A stretch of DNA of 64,000 nucleotides from Microvirga ossetica (GCF_002741015.1 NZ_CP016616.1:4373501-4437500); one strand, 5' to 3'. Positions 42,805 to 63,033 are shown, counted from the first letter of the stretch. Numbers and translations: made by a program. The notes: generated by a model from the sequence alone, not told the origin.

Positions 42805-43227
42805 ATGCGCGTGATGGTGTTGGTGAAGGCGACCGAGGACAGCGAAGCGGGCGTCATGCCCACGACCGAGCTTTTCGAGGCCATGGGCCGGTTTAACGAC
42901 GAACTGATCAAGGCCGGCATTCTCCTGACTGCGGACGGACTCAAGCCGTCGTCGCAGGGCAAGCGGGTCGCCTTCGACGGCCCAAGCCGCACCGTCATAG
43001 ACGGGCCCTTCGCCGAGACCCGCGAACTCGTTGCCGGCTTCTGGCTCTGGGAGGTCAAGGACATGGACGAGGCGGTCGAGTGGGTGAAGCGCTGTCCCAA
43101 CCCGATGTTCGGCCCGAGCGAGATCGAGATCCGCCCGTTTTACGAGATGGCGGATTTCGGCGATGTCGTGACACCGGAAATCGCCGAGCGGGAAAAGCAG
43201 CGTCGCGAGAGGACCTCGGGCCAATGA
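42805..43227 (+). CDS. YciI/DGPF-domain protein (140 aa)
   Basis: SD AAGGAG is six bases before ATG 42805. The DGPF (YCII-related) domain is clear: MRVMVLVKATEDSEAGVMPT, AFDGPSRTVIDGPFAETREL, FWLWEVKDMDEAVEWVKRCP. The ferredoxin-like dimer has a conserved acidic pocket; the function is unknown. These genes are regularly paired with ECF sigma factors of the type found next door, so it is likely the target or partner of that regulator. Confidence 0.9.
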   Translation: MRVMVLVKATEDSEAGVMPTTELFEAMGRFNDELIKAGILLTADGLKPSSQGKRVAFDGPSRTVIDGPFAETRELVAGFWLWEVKDMDEAVEWVKRCPNPMFGPSEIEIRPFYEMADFGDVVTPEIAEREKQRRERTSGQ

Positions 43228-43264
43228 GCCTCGCCTTTCGCGTGCCCGGGCGTCCGACGCCCTC

Positions 43265-44554
43265 TTGAGCGAGACTGTGACGGCAACCGAGCCTCTCCGA
43301 GCGATCGAGGCGATCTTCCGGATCGAGCGGGCAGGGCTCATCGCCCGCCTGGCGCGGATGGTGCGCGACGTGGGCCTGGCCGAGGAGCTGGCGCAGGATG
43401 CCTTCGTCACGGCCCTGTCGGATTGGCCGAGAACCGGGGTTCCGGCCAATCCCGGCGCCTGGCTGAACGCTGCGGCCAAGCGCCGGGCCATCGACCGACT
43501 GAGGCGCGACAGGATGCGCGCGCGCAAGCACGCCGAGATCGGCCGCGACCTTTCGAAAGAGGACGAGGCCGGCATCGCGGCGATCGAGGCGGCCATGGAC
43601 GACGATGTCGGCGACGAGTTGCTGGGCCTGATCTTCGCCGCCTGTCACCCGGTCCTGTCTCCCGATGCACGGGTGGCTCTGACCCTGCGCCTGATCGGCG
43701 GGCTGACGACGGACGAGATCGCCCGGGCCTACCTCGTCAGCGAGGCGACCGTCGCCCAGCGCATCGTCCGGGCGAAGCGGGTGCTCGGCAAGGCCGGCCT
43801 GTCCTTCGAGGTGCCACGGGGATTGGACCGGCGGGACCGCCTCTCCTCGGTGCTGGAGGTCGTCTATCTGATCTTCAACGAGGGTTACTCGGCGACTGCC
43901 GGCGGGGATCTGACCCGTCCGGCCCTGTGCGCCGAGGCCCAGCGCCTGGGGCGCATCCTTGCGGGTCTGGCTCCCGACGAGCCGGAGGTCTTCGGTCTCC
44001 TCGCCCTGATGGAACTTCAGGCGTCGCGCCTGGCGGGCCGCCTCGATCCGGATGGGATGCCGATTCCCCTGACCGAGCAGAACCGGGCCCGGTGGGACCG
44101 GCTGCTGATCCATCGGGGCCTTTCCGCCCTGGAGCGCGCCACGGCCCTGGGCGGGGCGTACGGTCCCTATGCCCTGCAGGCCGCGCTCGCCGCCTGTCAC
44201 GCGCGGGCTAACCGGCCGGAGGAGACCGATTGGCGAAGGATCGCGGGGCTCTACGATGCGCTTCGGGTGGTCATGCCCTCACCGGTGGTCGATCTCAACC
44301 GGGCCGTGGCCCACAGCATGGCCTTCGGACCAGAGGCCGGCCTCGCGCTCCTTGACGAAATCGACCGGGATGCAGATCTAAGGAACTACGCCCCTCTGCC
44401 GGCAGCGAGAGGGGATTTCCTTTTCCGAGCGGGCCGCTCCGCTGAAGCCAAGATTCAGTTCGAGCATGCCGCAGCGCTCAACCGCAATGAGCGCGAGAGG
44501 GCCTTTCTGCTCCGGCGGGCCTCCGCCTGTGACGGTCTAATCGAAACAATGTAG
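43265..44554 (+). CDS. ECF-type sigma factor with C-terminal helical extension (ECF42-like)
   Basis: 429 residues if TTG 43265 is used; GTG 43277 is an alternative and neither has a good SD. Region 2 (IFRIERAGLIARLARMVRDV … AQDAFVTALSDWP) and region 4 (VALTLRLIGGLTTDEIARAY, then SEATVAQRIVRAKRVL) cover residues 10-180. The remaining 250 residues carry the DUF6596/TPR-like extension (LEVVYLIFNEGYSATAGGDL … VVDLNRAVAHSMAFGPEAGL). In ECF42 sigma factors this extension regulates activity without an anti-sigma factor, and DGPF genes are their targets. It lies 37 bases after the YciI gene. Confidence 0.88.
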   Translation: MSETVTATEPLRAIEAIFRIERAGLIARLARMVRDVGLAEELAQDAFVTALSDWPRTGVPANPGAWLNAAAKRRAIDRLRRDRMRARKHAEIGRDLSKEDEAGIAAIEAAMDDDVGDELLGLIFAACHPVLSPDARVALTLRLIGGLTTDEIARAYLVSEATVAQRIVRAKRVLGKAGLSFEVPRGLDRRDRLSSVLEVVYLIFNEGYSATAGGDLTRPALCAEAQRLGRILAGLAPDEPEVFGLLALMELQASRLAGRLDPDGMPIPLTEQNRARWDRLLIHRGLSALERATALGGAYGPYALQAALAACHARANRPEETDWRRIAGLYDALRVVMPSPVVDLNRAVAHSMAFGPEAGLALLDEIDRDADLRNYAPLPAARGDFLFRAGRSAEAKIQFEHAAALNRNERERAFLLRRASACDGLIETM

Positions 44555-44588
44555 CGCAAATAAGCAGGCCTGGACCGGCAAATGCCTC

Positions 44589-44617
44589 TTGGCAAATGCT
44601 TCAGAAAGGCTTAATAG
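44589..44617 (+). promoter_or_regulatory. Sigma-70-type promoter of rplJL-rpoBC
   Basis: TTGGCA (44589-44594), exactly 17 bases, TAATAG (44612-44617). It lies 35 bases after the sigma-factor gene and 383 bases before the rplJ start, giving a long leader. Confidence 0.65.
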
Positions 44618-44623
44618 AACGCG

Positions 44624-44999
44624 TTGAGTTTCCAACATATGCCGAGGCTCCGCTTTTGCGCGGGCTTCTGGCTGCAAATCCGTCCCGGAGACGGGGCGGT
44701 GACAAGCCGGCGAGCCAAAGGGCAACCTTTGGCGCGTTCCGGCTATGTCCTGTCCGAGACTGCAGGTGCTGGCTTGCCAGTTTAATTCGAAAGGGCCTGC
44801 ATAGACGGGGAAGCCGAGTTTAACACCTGTTCAACGCAGGTGAAAAGGATCGGTTCGAACCATCTCACCCGGTGCGCCGCCAGGCGTCATTTGGGGGACA
44901 GGGCTTGCGAGAGCGTCGTTCAGGATGCCTCGGATGCAAGTCCGGGCCTTGAGCGGCAAATGCAACCGGCGGATACTTCCGCCAACCGGAGAGAGCCCA
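44624..44999 (+). promoter_or_regulatory. Long 5' leader of rplJ (candidate L10 autoregulatory region)
   Basis: About 375 untranslated bases between the predicted promoter and the GTG of rplJ. The stretch contains no convincing gene. It includes CAAAGG…CCTTTG near 44717-44730 and CACCTG-N7-CAGGTG near 44825-44843. In many bacteria L10 (with L7/L12) represses its own operon through such a leader. The RNA fold was not computed. Confidence 0.45.
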
Positions 45000-45518
45000 G
45001 TGGAAAGAGCAGCAAAGCGCGAGCTCGTCTCGACTCTCAACGACGTGTTTAACACCACGAGCGTTGTCGTCGTCGCCCACTATGCTGGCCTCACGGTCGC
45101 CGACATGCAGAAGCTGCGCGCGCAGATGAAGCAGGCCGGTGCCACCGTGAAGGTCGCAAAAAACAGCCTCGCCAAAATCGCTCTCGAAGGCAAGGACGTC
45201 GCGTCCATCTCGGGCCTTATGAAAGGTCCGACCCTGATCGCTTATTCGAGCGATCCGGTCGCGGCTCCCAAGGTCGCTGTCGATTTCGCCAAGGGTAACG
45301 ACAAGCTCGTGATCCTCGGCGGGGCAATGGGCACGACCGCCCTGAACGTGGACGGAGTGAAGGCGCTTGCCACTCTGCCGTCCCTCGACGAACTGCGCGG
45401 CAAGCTGGTCGGCCTCATCCAGGCCCCGGCTACCAAGATCGCTCAGCTCAGCACTGCGCCGGCAGCGAAGCTCGCCCGCGTATTCGGGGCCTATGCCAAG
45501 ACAGGCGAAGCGGCGTGA
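45000..45518 (+). CDS. rplJ: 50S ribosomal protein L10
   Basis: 172 residues from GTG 45000, with GGAGAG seven bases upstream; the frame extends to 44925 but the added sequence is not L10. Begins [20 protein letters not shown] and continues [33 protein letters not shown] and the C-terminal helix that holds L7/L12 dimers. Anchors the ribosomal stalk and feeds back on its own leader in other bacteria. Confidence 0.95.
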   Translation: MERAAKRELVSTLNDVFNTTSVVVVAHYAGLTVADMQKLRAQMKQAGATVKVAKNSLAKIALEGKDVASISGLMKGPTLIAYSSDPVAAPKVAVDFAKGNDKLVILGGAMGTTALNVDGVKALATLPSLDELRGKLVGLIQAPATKIAQLSTAPAAKLARVFGAYAKTGEAA

Positions 45519-45570
45519 GGCCGTAACCTCAACCATCAAACCGTTCGAACTGAACTTAAGGAACTAAGAA

Positions 45571-45948
45571 ATGGCTGATCTTGCCAAGCTCGTTGACGAT
45601 CTTTCGTCGCTGACCGTTCTCGAGGCCGCCGAGCTCTCGAAGATGCTCGAAGAGAAGTGGGGCGTTTCCGCTGCCGCGGCTGTTGCCGTCGCTGCCGCTC
45701 CCGGTGCTGGCGGCGCTGCCGCCGCTGTTGAAGAGCAGACCGAGTTCACGGTCGTCCTGGCTGGCGCCGGCGACAAGAAGATCGAGGTCATCAAGGAAGT
45801 CCGTGCCATCACCGGCCTGGGCCTGAAGGAAGCTAAGGACCTCGTCGAGGGCGCGCCGAAGCCTGTCAAGGAAGGCGTTTCCAAGGACGAAGCCGAGAAG
45901 ATCAAGGCGACCCTCGAGAAGGTCGGCGCCAAGGTCGAGCTTAAGTAA
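45571..45948 (+). CDS. rplL: 50S ribosomal protein L7/L12
   Basis: 125 residues. N-terminal dimerisation helices ([20 protein letters not shown]), the alanine-rich hinge ([20 protein letters not shown]), and the C-terminal factor-binding domain ([20 protein letters not shown]). Present in several copies on the stalk, it recruits translation GTPases. It lies 52 bases after rplJ. Confidence 0.97.
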   Translation: MADLAKLVDDLSSLTVLEAAELSKMLEEKWGVSAAAAVAVAAAPGAGGAAAAVEEQTEFTVVLAGAGDKKIEVIKEVRAITGLGLKEAKDLVEGAPKPVKEGVSKDEAEKIKATLEKVGAKVELK

Positions 45949-46000
45949 TTTTGCGGCCCTAAGGGCTGCAGGATTGCCCCCGAGGAATCGGGGCTCAAAA

Positions 46001-46040
46001 ACACACGGTCCCAGGCGTTTTTGCCTGGGGCCGTTGTGTC
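46001..46040 (+). promoter_or_regulatory. Hairpin between rplL and rpoB (1)
   Basis: ACACACGGTCCCAGGC / GCCTGGGGCCGTTGTGT pairs almost throughout around GTTTTT. No U-tract follows, so it is not a simple terminator. E. coli has an attenuator and an RNase III site in the same gap; a similar role is inferred. Confidence 0.5.
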
Positions 46041-46134
46041 GTCAAAGAGAGGTCCAGCTTCTTGGCGACGCTTCAGAAGGTCTGGAAACGGACCTGAATT
46101 CTTGCGGTTAGCGGGCGGTTTGAGCCGCCGGGCG

Positions 46135-46173
46135 GCTAATCGAGAAGCCTGACCTTCGGGGTTCTCGATTAGC
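46135..46173 (+). promoter_or_regulatory. Hairpin just before rpoB (2)
   Basis: Perfect 12-base stem GCTAATCGAGAA / TTCTCGATTAGC with a 15-base loop, 23 bases before the rpoB start. It could limit ribosome access or be a processing site. The whole gap 45949-46196 has no gene. Confidence 0.5.
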
Positions 46174-46196
46174 TGTGTATGAGGAACGAGGTCCAG

Positions 46197-50327
<4,131 letters not shown>

Positions 50328-50436
50328 GCGCTCGGCGGTTCGAGTTTGACGTTCGGCCGCGGCGATGATGCCGCGGCCACAATGCAATTGCCGGTGAGGG
50401 TGCTTATCTACGCGCCCTTCAGCCCAGGAGACGGCG

Positions 50437-54612
<4,176 letters not shown>

Positions 54613-54634
54613 CCTGCCAGGCTTTACAAGAACG

Positions 54635-54664
54635 AAAAGGCCGCCTCCGGGCGGCCTTTTTCAT
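54635..54664. terminator. Terminator between rpoC and the glycosyltransferase pseudogene
   Basis: The stem AAAAGGCCGCC / GGCGGCCTTTT with a four-base loop runs into TTTTT on the + strand. It ends the rplJL-rpoBC transcript; the A-rich left arm lets it also work for the convergent minus-strand gene. Confidence 0.9.
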
Positions 54665-56372
54665 GCCGGGTCGACGATTTTGACGAGGCCGAGCTTGGCC
54701 AGCAGAAGCAGACTTTGGATGAGAATGGCAGCCGGCATGCCCTGCTTCGCGGCGAGAATGTCCCTGGCTGCGGCGCCCTGAGGGCCGACCTGCTTCCACA
54801 CATCGAGGAGCAGGGCCGACGAGAGGTCAGGGGTCGCATTCACCAATGCGATCTTCAGCGCGAGCCGCTGCGAGACCTCGTCTTCATGCACACCGGCCAC
54901 CGGCACGATCTTATGGTGGCCTGAAAACCTGGCCGTCGGAAAACCGGCAAAGAGTTCGAACGGGTCGGGACGGGCAGGCCAGAGGGCGGCTTTGTCCCGA
55001 GGGGAGGGCGGGGACGTGTCTCCGGCCGCTCTCATGCGCGCGAGCTCGTCCCACAGCTCCTCGTAAGCCTTCACGATGACCTTCCAGTCGAACAGTGCCT
55101 TCGCCCGGGCAGCGCCGTTCGTCCCCATGCGTCGGCGCAGGTCGGGATCGGAGGCCAGGCGCTCAAATGCAGTGGTCGTCGCGTCGATATCGACGACGAC
55201 GGCCGTCGAAGCCTGGCCGATATAGGAATCGTAACTGTCGAGCTCCAGCGCGTGGCGGATCGCAAGGCGCTGCCCAGCTCCGGGAGGCGGGGTCATGGTC
55301 GGGACGGCAAAGCCGTCGATGCCGTCTCGGACCGTATCCTTGTAACCGTCCCAGTCGGTCACCACCACCGGCAGGCCTGCAGCCATAGCTTCGATAGGGG
55401 TCAGGCCGAAGGTCTCCTGAATATTGTCAGACAGGGAGCAGAACACGTCGGCCGAAGCCCAGGCCCTGGTTCGCAAGTCGGGTTCGCGTCCGTCCAGGAT
55501 GATGGACCGCACGGAAGGGCAAAGCTTGGCGCGGGCGTCGGCGAAGGCCTGGACGATCTGGTCGTTGGCGGCCCAGCCGCACTCGACCAGAACCACCCGG
55601 TGGTGGGCGGCGAGGCGTTCGAGCGCGAGGTACATCGGGGCCGGATTGGCCTTGGCATGAAAGGACAGCCGGCCGAGAAACAGAACCACGAAGTCGCTAG
55701 CGCCGACCCCGAGCGCGGCGCGTGCCGCGTCCCGATGCCCTGAATGACCGGCCTGGGAGCCACAATCGACGCCCAGAGGAACACGGGCAGCTGCGGCCTG
55801 ACGAAGCGGCTCGCCCCGAGCTGTCGAGTCAGGTATTCCTCCTGCCGCGAGAACAGGGTCTCGATCACCTCCAGGGACGCGTTGGAGGTGCAGATGATGG
55901 CATCCCAGGGCTGAACCGGAGCCGTCAGCAGGCCGGTAAGACCGTCCATCGCCCGGGCGGAGGAGAGGGTGTGGTTCACGCCGCACAGGCTCCAGGCTCG
56001 GGAACCGTGAAGCTCGCGCTGCCAGGCCTGCGCCGCGTTGATGGGACTCGGTGTGAAGAGACATCCGACCCCTTTCAATGCTCCCGCCTTGGCCGCAACG
56101 ATGTAATCGGGCGAGCTGTCGGGGCGGAAGTCCTTGATGAACCGACAGAATTCGTCGCCCAATTTCGGATTCTTCACATATCCTGTAACGGTTTGTCCGG
56201 AAGCATGGCGGGCGAATGCCGAAAGGAAGCCGTAACCGGCAAAATGGCGACCCATAGGCTTACCATGGGCCACTTGATAAGCTTCGGTCTCGAAATGGAT
56301 CGCTGCGGTCACGTCGGCGGCCTTGAGTGGATCGTTATTCCATAACTTTGCTTTCGGCTCTAGGGAACCCAT
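54661..56372 (-). pseudogene. Group 4-type glycosyltransferase with a frameshift
   Basis: The N-terminal frame (56372 to about 55785) reads MGSLEPKAKLWNNDPLKAAD … ASRFVRPQLPV. Homology then resumes one frame away as PLGVDCGSQAGHSGHRDAAR, DFVVLFLGRLSFHAKANPAP … CSLSDNIQETFGLTPIEAMA and on to KLGLVKIVDPA at 54661. One added base near 55780-55787 (coding strand CCGTGTTCC) would restore about 570 residues. The EAMAAGLPVVVTDWDGYKD motif marks the nucleotide-sugar-binding domain of GT4-like enzymes. The break is not in a homopolymer. The sugar and acceptor are unknown. It sits between rpoC and rpsL, on the opposite strand. Confidence 0.82.
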
Positions 56373-56439
56373 CTGGGGCGGGGATCGGCACAGCTTTTGA
56401 CCGGCTGGCGGCGCCTTACGGGATCGTTACCGAAAAGTG

Positions 56440-56468
56440 TTGACTTTCGGCGACTCGGAGGCTAGAGA
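56440..56468 (+). promoter_or_regulatory. Promoter of the str/S10 operon
   Basis: TTGACT (56440-56445), 17-base spacer, TAGAGA (56463-56468), about 290 bases before rpsL. The gap 56373-56763 has no gene; apart from this promoter and a leader I see nothing definite in it. Confidence 0.6.
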
Positions 56469-56763
56469 GACCGAACTTTCCGGCTGGCCGTAGGTTTCCG
56501 CGAGTTGAAGCGCCTAGCTTCGACCCATGCCACCTAAACGCTGCCGAACTCAACCTTGACTGACGAATGTCAGATTTAGGGCACGACCGCGGTCAAATCA
56601 TCGTGGTCCTCTGCAATCGCACCGCGCCAGGGGCTTACCCAAGTCAATGGCGTGGCTTCGTTTTGTGCAACCTGAAAAGGTCCGCAGAAGCGAAGGCAGC
56701 GTTCAACCGTTGAAGACACACTCAAAGGCCACCGGGTCGGTGGCTGGTGAAAGAGGGCACAGG

Positions 56764-57135
56764 ATGCCAACGATCTCTCAGCTGATCCGCAAGCCGCGGA
56801 CGGCGCAAAAGAGCCGGAATAAGGTTCCCGCGCTTGAGGCCTGCCCGCAGAAGCGTGGCGTGTGCACGCGCGTTTATACGACGACCCCGAAGAAGCCGAA
56901 CTCGGCTCTGCGTAAGGTCGCAAAGGTTCGTCTGACGAACGGGTTCGAAGTCATCGGGTACATCCCGGGCGAAGGCCACAACCTTCAGGAGCACTCCGTG
57001 GTCATGATCCGCGGCGGCCGCGTGAAGGATCTTCCGGGTGTCCGTTATCACATCCTCCGCGGTGTCCTCGACACCCAGGGCGTGAAGAATCGTAAGCAGC
57101 GTCGTTCGAAGTACGGCGCGAAGCGGCCGAAGTAA
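56764..57135 (+). CDS. rpsL: 30S ribosomal protein S12
   Basis: 123 residues from ATG 56764. The start chosen gives [20 protein letters not shown]; earlier in-frame codons are leader. The decoding-centre loop [18 protein letters not shown] has the lysine at the streptomycin-sensitive position, and [20 protein letters not shown] is intact, so no classic resistance mutation is seen. First gene of the str operon. Confidence 0.97.
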   Translation: MPTISQLIRKPRTAQKSRNKVPALEACPQKRGVCTRVYTTTPKKPNSALRKVAKVRLTNGFEVIGYIPGEGHNLQEHSVVMIRGGRVKDLPGVRYHILRGVLDTQGVKNRKQRRSKYGAKRPK

Positions 57136-57168
57136 GCCGTCAACAGTCATTGAGGTCGGAGCTAGCTC

Positions 57169-57639
57169 ATGTCCCGCCGCCATAGCGCCGAAAAGCGTGA
57201 GATCATCCCGGATCCGAAGTTCGGGGATATCGTCGTTACGAAGTTCATGAACTCCATCATGTACGACGGTAAGAAGTCTGCTGCCGAGAGCATCGTCTAC
57301 GGTGCATTCGACAGCATCGAGAGCCGCGCCAAGGCGAACCCGCTTGAGGTCTTCAAGCAGGCCCTCGACAACGTCGCTCCGGCGATCGAGGTGCGTTCCC
57401 GCCGCGTCGGCGGTGCCACGTATCAGGTCCCGGTCGAGGTTCGTACGGAGCGCCGTCAGGCTCTCGCGATCCGCTGGATCATCCAGGCCGCCCGCGGCCG
57501 CAACGACAAGACCATGGTCGAGCGCCTCTCCGCCGAGCTGCTCGATGCATCGAACAACCGCGGCAATGCCGTCAAGAAGCGCGAAGACACCCACCGTATG
57601 GCGGAAGCCAACCGTGCGTTCTCGCATTACCGCTGGTAA
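57169..57639 (+). CDS. rpsG: 30S ribosomal protein S7
   Basis: 156 residues ([20 protein letters not shown] … AFSHYRW). Binds the 3' major domain of 16S rRNA, nucleates the head of the small subunit and contacts the exit-site tRNA. In E. coli it is the autoregulator of the str operon. It starts 33 bases after rpsL with GAGGTCGGAG upstream, and fusA starts 19 bases after it. Confidence 0.97.
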   Translation: MSRRHSAEKREIIPDPKFGDIVVTKFMNSIMYDGKKSAAESIVYGAFDSIESRAKANPLEVFKQALDNVAPAIEVRSRRVGGATYQVPVEVRTERRQALAIRWIIQAARGRNDKTMVERLSAELLDASNNRGNAVKKREDTHRMAEANRAFSHYRW

Positions 57640-57658
57640 AGGCCTGAGGAGCTGAGCG

Positions 57659-59734
57659 ATGCCCCGCACGCACGCGATTGAGGACTACCGGAATTTCGGC
57701 ATCATGGCCCACATTGATGCCGGCAAGACCACCACGACCGAGCGCATCCTTTACTACACCGGAAAGTCCCACAAGATCGGTGAAGTGCACGAGGGTGCCG
57801 CCACCATGGACTGGATGGAGCAGGAGCAGGAGCGTGGCATCACGATCACGTCCGCTGCGACCACCTGCTTCTGGAACGACAAGCGCCTGAACATCATCGA
57901 CACCCCCGGCCACGTCGACTTCACCATCGAAGTCGAGCGTTCGCTGCGCGTGCTCGACGGCGCCGTCTGCGTTCTCGACGGCAACCAGGGTGTCGAGCCC
58001 CAGACCGAGACCGTCTGGCGCCAGGCCGACAAGTACGACGTTCCGCGTATCGTGTTCGTCAACAAGATGGACAAGACCGGCGCCGACTTCTTCAAGTGCG
58101 TGGCCGACATCATCGACCGCGTGGCCGGCAAGCCCGTCTGCCTTCAGCTGCCGATCGGCTCTGAGAGCAACTTCCAGGGCGTGATCGACCTCATCAAGAT
58201 GAAGGCGATCGTCTGGAATGGCGAGGCTCTCGGCGCTTCCTACAGCGAAGAAGAGATCCCGGCCGAGCTGAAGGATCAGGCTGTCGAGTATCGCGGCAAG
58301 CTGATCGAAGCTGCGGTCGAGATGGACGACGATGCCATGGTGGCTTACCTGGACGGCACTGAGCCGGACGATGCTACCCTGCGCCGGCTCGTTCGTACCG
58401 CCGTGCAGCGTCGCGCGTTCCACCCGGTTCTCTGCGGCTCGGCGTTCAAGAACAAGGGCGTTCAGCCGCTCCTCGACGCCGTCGTCGACTTCCTGCCGTC
58501 CCCGGTTGACCGCGGCGCTGTGGAAGGCATCGACTTCAAGACCGAGGAGCCGACCGTTCGCAAGCCGACCGACGACGATGCGTTCTCCATGCTCGCCTTC
58601 AAGATCATGGACGACCCCTTCGTTGGCACGATCACCTTCTGCCGCGTCTATTCGGGCAAGGTCGAGGCCGGTTCCTCGATCCTGAACTCGACCCGCGACA
58701 AGAAGGAGCGCGTCGGCCGCATGCTTCTCATGCATGCGAACAACCGCGAGGACATCAAGGAAGCCCATGCCGGCGACATCGTCGCTCTGGCCGGCCTCAA
58801 GGACGTCCGCACCGGCGACACGCTCTGCGATCCGATCAAGGCTGTGATCCTCGAGAAGATGGAGTTCCCCGAGCCCGTCATCGAGATCGCGATCGAGCCG
58901 AAGTCGAAGGCCGACCAGGAAAAGCTTGGTCTGGCTCTCTCGAAGCTGGCTGCCGAGGATCCGTCCTTCCGCGTCTCGACCGACCAGGAGTCGGGCCAGA
59001 CGATCCTGAAGGGCATGGGCGAGCTTCACCTCGACATCAAGGTCGACATTCTCCGTCGCACCTACAAGGTCGATGCGAATATCGGCGCTCCGCAGGTTGC
59101 CTATCGCGAGACGATCACGAAGAAGGCCGAGATCGACTACACCCACAAGAAGCAGACCGGCGGTACCGGCCAGTTCGCTCGCGTGAAGATCGTCGTCCAG
59201 CCGAACGAGCAGGGCGCCGGCTTCTCCTTCGACTCGAAGATCGTCGGCGGTGCGGTTCCGAAGGAATACATCCCCGGCGTCGAAAAGGGCCTTCAGTCGG
59301 TGGTGGGCGCTGGCGTCATTGCCGGCTTCCCGGTGGTCGACCTCAAGGTCGAGCTCATCGACGGTGCCTTCCACGAAGTCGACTCGTCGGCCCTGGCCTT
59401 CGAAATCGCTTCTCGCGCCGCTCTCCGTGAGGCCCTCCAGAAGGGCGGATCGGTTCTGCTCGAGCCGGTGATGAAGGTCGAGGTCGTGACCCCCGAGGAC
59501 TACACGGGTTCGGTCATCGGCGACCTGAACTCCCGTCGCGGTCAGATCCAGGGTCAGGACATGCGCGGCAATGCCGTGGTCATCAATGCGATGGTCCCGC
59601 TCGCCAACATGTTCGGCTACGTGAACACCCTGCGCTCCATGAGCCAGGGCCGGGCCAACTACACGATGCAGTTCGACCACTACGAGCAGGTGCCGTCGAA
59701 CGTGGCTGCCGAGGTTCAGGCGAAATACGCCTGA
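57659..59734 (+). CDS. fusA: Elongation factor G
   Basis: 691 residues. Translocation GTPase. G motifs: [51 protein letters not shown]. Domains II-V follow, with [20 protein letters not shown] and the domain IV tip [20 protein letters not shown]. Standard length. It lies in the usual place between rpsG and tuf. Confidence 0.98.
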   Translation: MPRTHAIEDYRNFGIMAHIDAGKTTTTERILYYTGKSHKIGEVHEGAATMDWMEQEQERGITITSAATTCFWNDKRLNIIDTPGHVDFTIEVERSLRVLDGAVCVLDGNQGVEPQTETVWRQADKYDVPRIVFVNKMDKTGADFFKCVADIIDRVAGKPVCLQLPIGSESNFQGVIDLIKMKAIVWNGEALGASYSEEEIPAELKDQAVEYRGKLIEAAVEMDDDAMVAYLDGTEPDDATLRRLVRTAVQRRAFHPVLCGSAFKNKGVQPLLDAVVDFLPSPVDRGAVEGIDFKTEEPTVRKPTDDDAFSMLAFKIMDDPFVGTITFCRVYSGKVEAGSSILNSTRDKKERVGRMLLMHANNREDIKEAHAGDIVALAGLKDVRTGDTLCDPIKAVILEKMEFPEPVIEIAIEPKSKADQEKLGLALSKLAAEDPSFRVSTDQESGQTILKGMGELHLDIKVDILRRTYKVDANIGAPQVAYRETITKKAEIDYTHKKQTGGTGQFARVKIVVQPNEQGAGFSFDSKIVGGAVPKEYIPGVEKGLQSVVGAGVIAGFPVVDLKVELIDGAFHEVDSSALAFEIASRAALREALQKGGSVLLEPVMKVEVVTPEDYTGSVIGDLNSRRGQIQGQDMRGNAVVINAMVPLANMFGYVNTLRSMSQGRANYTMQFDHYEQVPSNVAAEVQAKYA

Positions 59735-59778
59735 GCCCACTAAGCGAAAATTGAACGATCAAAGGAACGGGTGCCACG

Positions 59779-60969
<1,191 letters not shown>

Positions 60970-61035
60970 TTCTGAGGATCTTTGGATAGCGGCCGCGTTT
61001 CGGCTCGGCCGCTTCCATCGTTGAATGGATAAGCC

Positions 61036-61344
<309 letters not shown>

Positions 61345-61391
61345 GCCGTCGGGCTTGGAGCTTTCGGTAGACACGCCGAGAGGATACGCAC

Positions 61392-62120
61392 ATGCGCTCA
61401 GGCGTCATTGCACAGAAAGTCGGGATGACCCGCATCTTCACGGATGCCGGTGAACATGTCCCGGTCACGGTTTTGAAGGTCGACAGCTGTCAGGTTGTGG
61501 CCCACCGGACCAAAGAGAAGAACGGCTACACCGCGCTGCAGGTCGGCGTCGGCAAGGCCAAGGTGAAGAACGTTTCAAAGGCCGAGCGGGGCAGTTTCGC
61601 CATTGCTCAGGTCGAGCCGAAGCGCAAGCTCGCGGAGTTCCGCGTCTCCGAGGATGCCTTCATCCCGGTCGGCGCCGAGATCACCGCTGATCACTTCATT
61701 GCCGGTCAGTTCGTGGATGTCACGGGCATCACGACCGGTAAGGGCTTCGCCGGCGGCATGAAGCGCTGGAACTTCGGCGGACTGCGCGCCACGCACGGCG
61801 TGTCGGTTTCCCACCGCTCGATCGGTTCGACCGGCGGCCGCCAGGATCCGGGCAAGACGTTCAAGAACAAGAAGATGCCGGGTCACCTGGGTGTCGAGCG
61901 CGTGACGACGCAGAACCTGCGCGTCGTGTCGACCGACGTCGAGCGCGGTCTGATCCTCGTCGAAGGCGCCGTTCCCGGCGTCGCCGGCGGCTGGATCTTC
62001 GTCCGCGACGCGGTGAAGCGCAAGCTGCCGAAGGAAGTGCCGATGCCCGGTTCGTTCCGCACCGGCAACGACGCTGCGCCGGCCGCCCAGGCTGAGCAGG
62101 CCCAAGAGGAGAATGCGTGA
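61392..62120 (+). CDS. rplC: 50S ribosomal protein L3
   Basis: 242 residues ([20 protein letters not shown] …). Contains [20 protein letters not shown] and [20 protein letters not shown], the extended loop reaching the peptidyl-transferase centre and carrying the conserved glutamine modified in E. coli. An acidic C-terminal extension ([15 protein letters not shown]) is present. The TGA stop overlaps the rplD ATG (TGATG). Confidence 0.97.
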   Translation: MRSGVIAQKVGMTRIFTDAGEHVPVTVLKVDSCQVVAHRTKEKNGYTALQVGVGKAKVKNVSKAERGSFAIAQVEPKRKLAEFRVSEDAFIPVGAEITADHFIAGQFVDVTGITTGKGFAGGMKRWNFGGLRATHGVSVSHRSIGSTGGRQDPGKTFKNKKMPGHLGVERVTTQNLRVVSTDVERGLILVEGAVPGVAGGWIFVRDAVKRKLPKEVPMPGSFRTGNDAAPAAQAEQAQEENA

Positions 62121-62740
62121 TGAAACTCGATATCACCACGCTTGAAGGCGCAACGGCCGGTTCGGTCGATCTAAACGAGGCCATCTTCGGTCTCGAGCCG
62201 CGCGCCGATCTGCTTGCCCGTTGCGTCCGCTGGCAGCTTGCGAAGCGCCAGGCCGGCACGCACGCCGTCAAGAATCGTTCGGATATCGACCGGACAACGA
62301 AGAAGGTCTACAAGCAGAAGGGCACCGGCAGCGCCCGTCACGGCGCCGCGAGCGCTCCCCAGTTCCGGGGCGGCGGTCGTGCCTTCGGTCCGCAGGTCCG
62401 CAGCCATGCTCACGACCTGCCCAAGAAGGTTCGTGCTCTCGCTCTGAAGCATGCGCTCTCGTCCAAGGCCAAGGATTCTTCGCTCGTCGTGATCGACGAC
62501 GTGAAGCTCTCCGAGCCGAAGACGAAGGCTCTTATCGAGCGCTTCGGCAAGCTCGGCCTCGGCAACGCCCTGATCATCGGCGGCGCCGAGATCGAGACGA
62601 ACTTCCAGCGGGCTGCTCGCAACATCCCGAACATCGACGTCCTGCCGGTGCAGGGCATCAACGTCTATGACATCCTGCGTCGCGAGAAGCTCGTTCTCAC
62701 GAAGTCGGCTGTCGATGCGCTGGAGGCGCGCTTCAAATGA
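62120..62740 (+). CDS. rplD: 50S ribosomal protein L4
   Basis: 206 residues from ATG 62120 ([20 protein letters not shown]); the GTG just before is within the rplC end. The long loop ([20 protein letters not shown] … [14 protein letters not shown]) reaches the exit tunnel. In E. coli L4 also represses the S10 operon. It overlaps rplW by four bases (ATGA). Confidence 0.96.
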   Translation: MKLDITTLEGATAGSVDLNEAIFGLEPRADLLARCVRWQLAKRQAGTHAVKNRSDIDRTTKKVYKQKGTGSARHGAASAPQFRGGGRAFGPQVRSHAHDLPKKVRALALKHALSSKAKDSSLVVIDDVKLSEPKTKALIERFGKLGLGNALIIGGAEIETNFQRAARNIPNIDVLPVQGINVYDILRREKLVLTKSAVDALEARFK

Positions 62741-63033
62741 GCCTGGATCCGCGCCATTACGATGTGATCGTGAGCCCGGTCATCACCGAGAAGGCCACGG
62801 CCCTGTCCGAACAGAACAAGGTCGTCTTCAAGGTTCGACTGGATGCGACGAAGCCGCAGATCAAAGAAGCGGTTGAGAAGCTGTTCGATGTCAAGGTGAA
62901 GAGCGTCAACACGCTCGTCACCAAGGGCAAAGTGAAGATGTTCCGCGGCACCCGCGGCCAGCGGTCGGACGTGAAGAAGGCGGTTGTAACCCTCGCTGAG
63001 GGCCAGACCATCGACGTCACGACGGGCCTCTGA
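62737..63033 (+). CDS. rplW: 50S ribosomal protein L23
   Basis: 98 residues ([20 protein letters not shown] …). Lies at the tunnel exit and docks trigger factor and SRP in other bacteria; [20 protein letters not shown] and the [20 protein letters not shown] loop are present. It overlaps rplD (ATGA), giving translational coupling. Confidence 0.97.
   Translation: MSLDPRHYDVIVSPVITEKATALSEQNKVVFKVRLDATKPQIKEAVEKLFDVKVKSVNTLVTKGKVKMFRGTRGQRSDVKKAVVTLAEGQTIDVTTGL

Noticed and set aside
46001..46040. Rho-independent terminator between rplL and rpoB
   Set aside because: The hairpin is strong but CGTCAAAG, not a U-tract, follows, so it was kept only as a regulatory hairpin.
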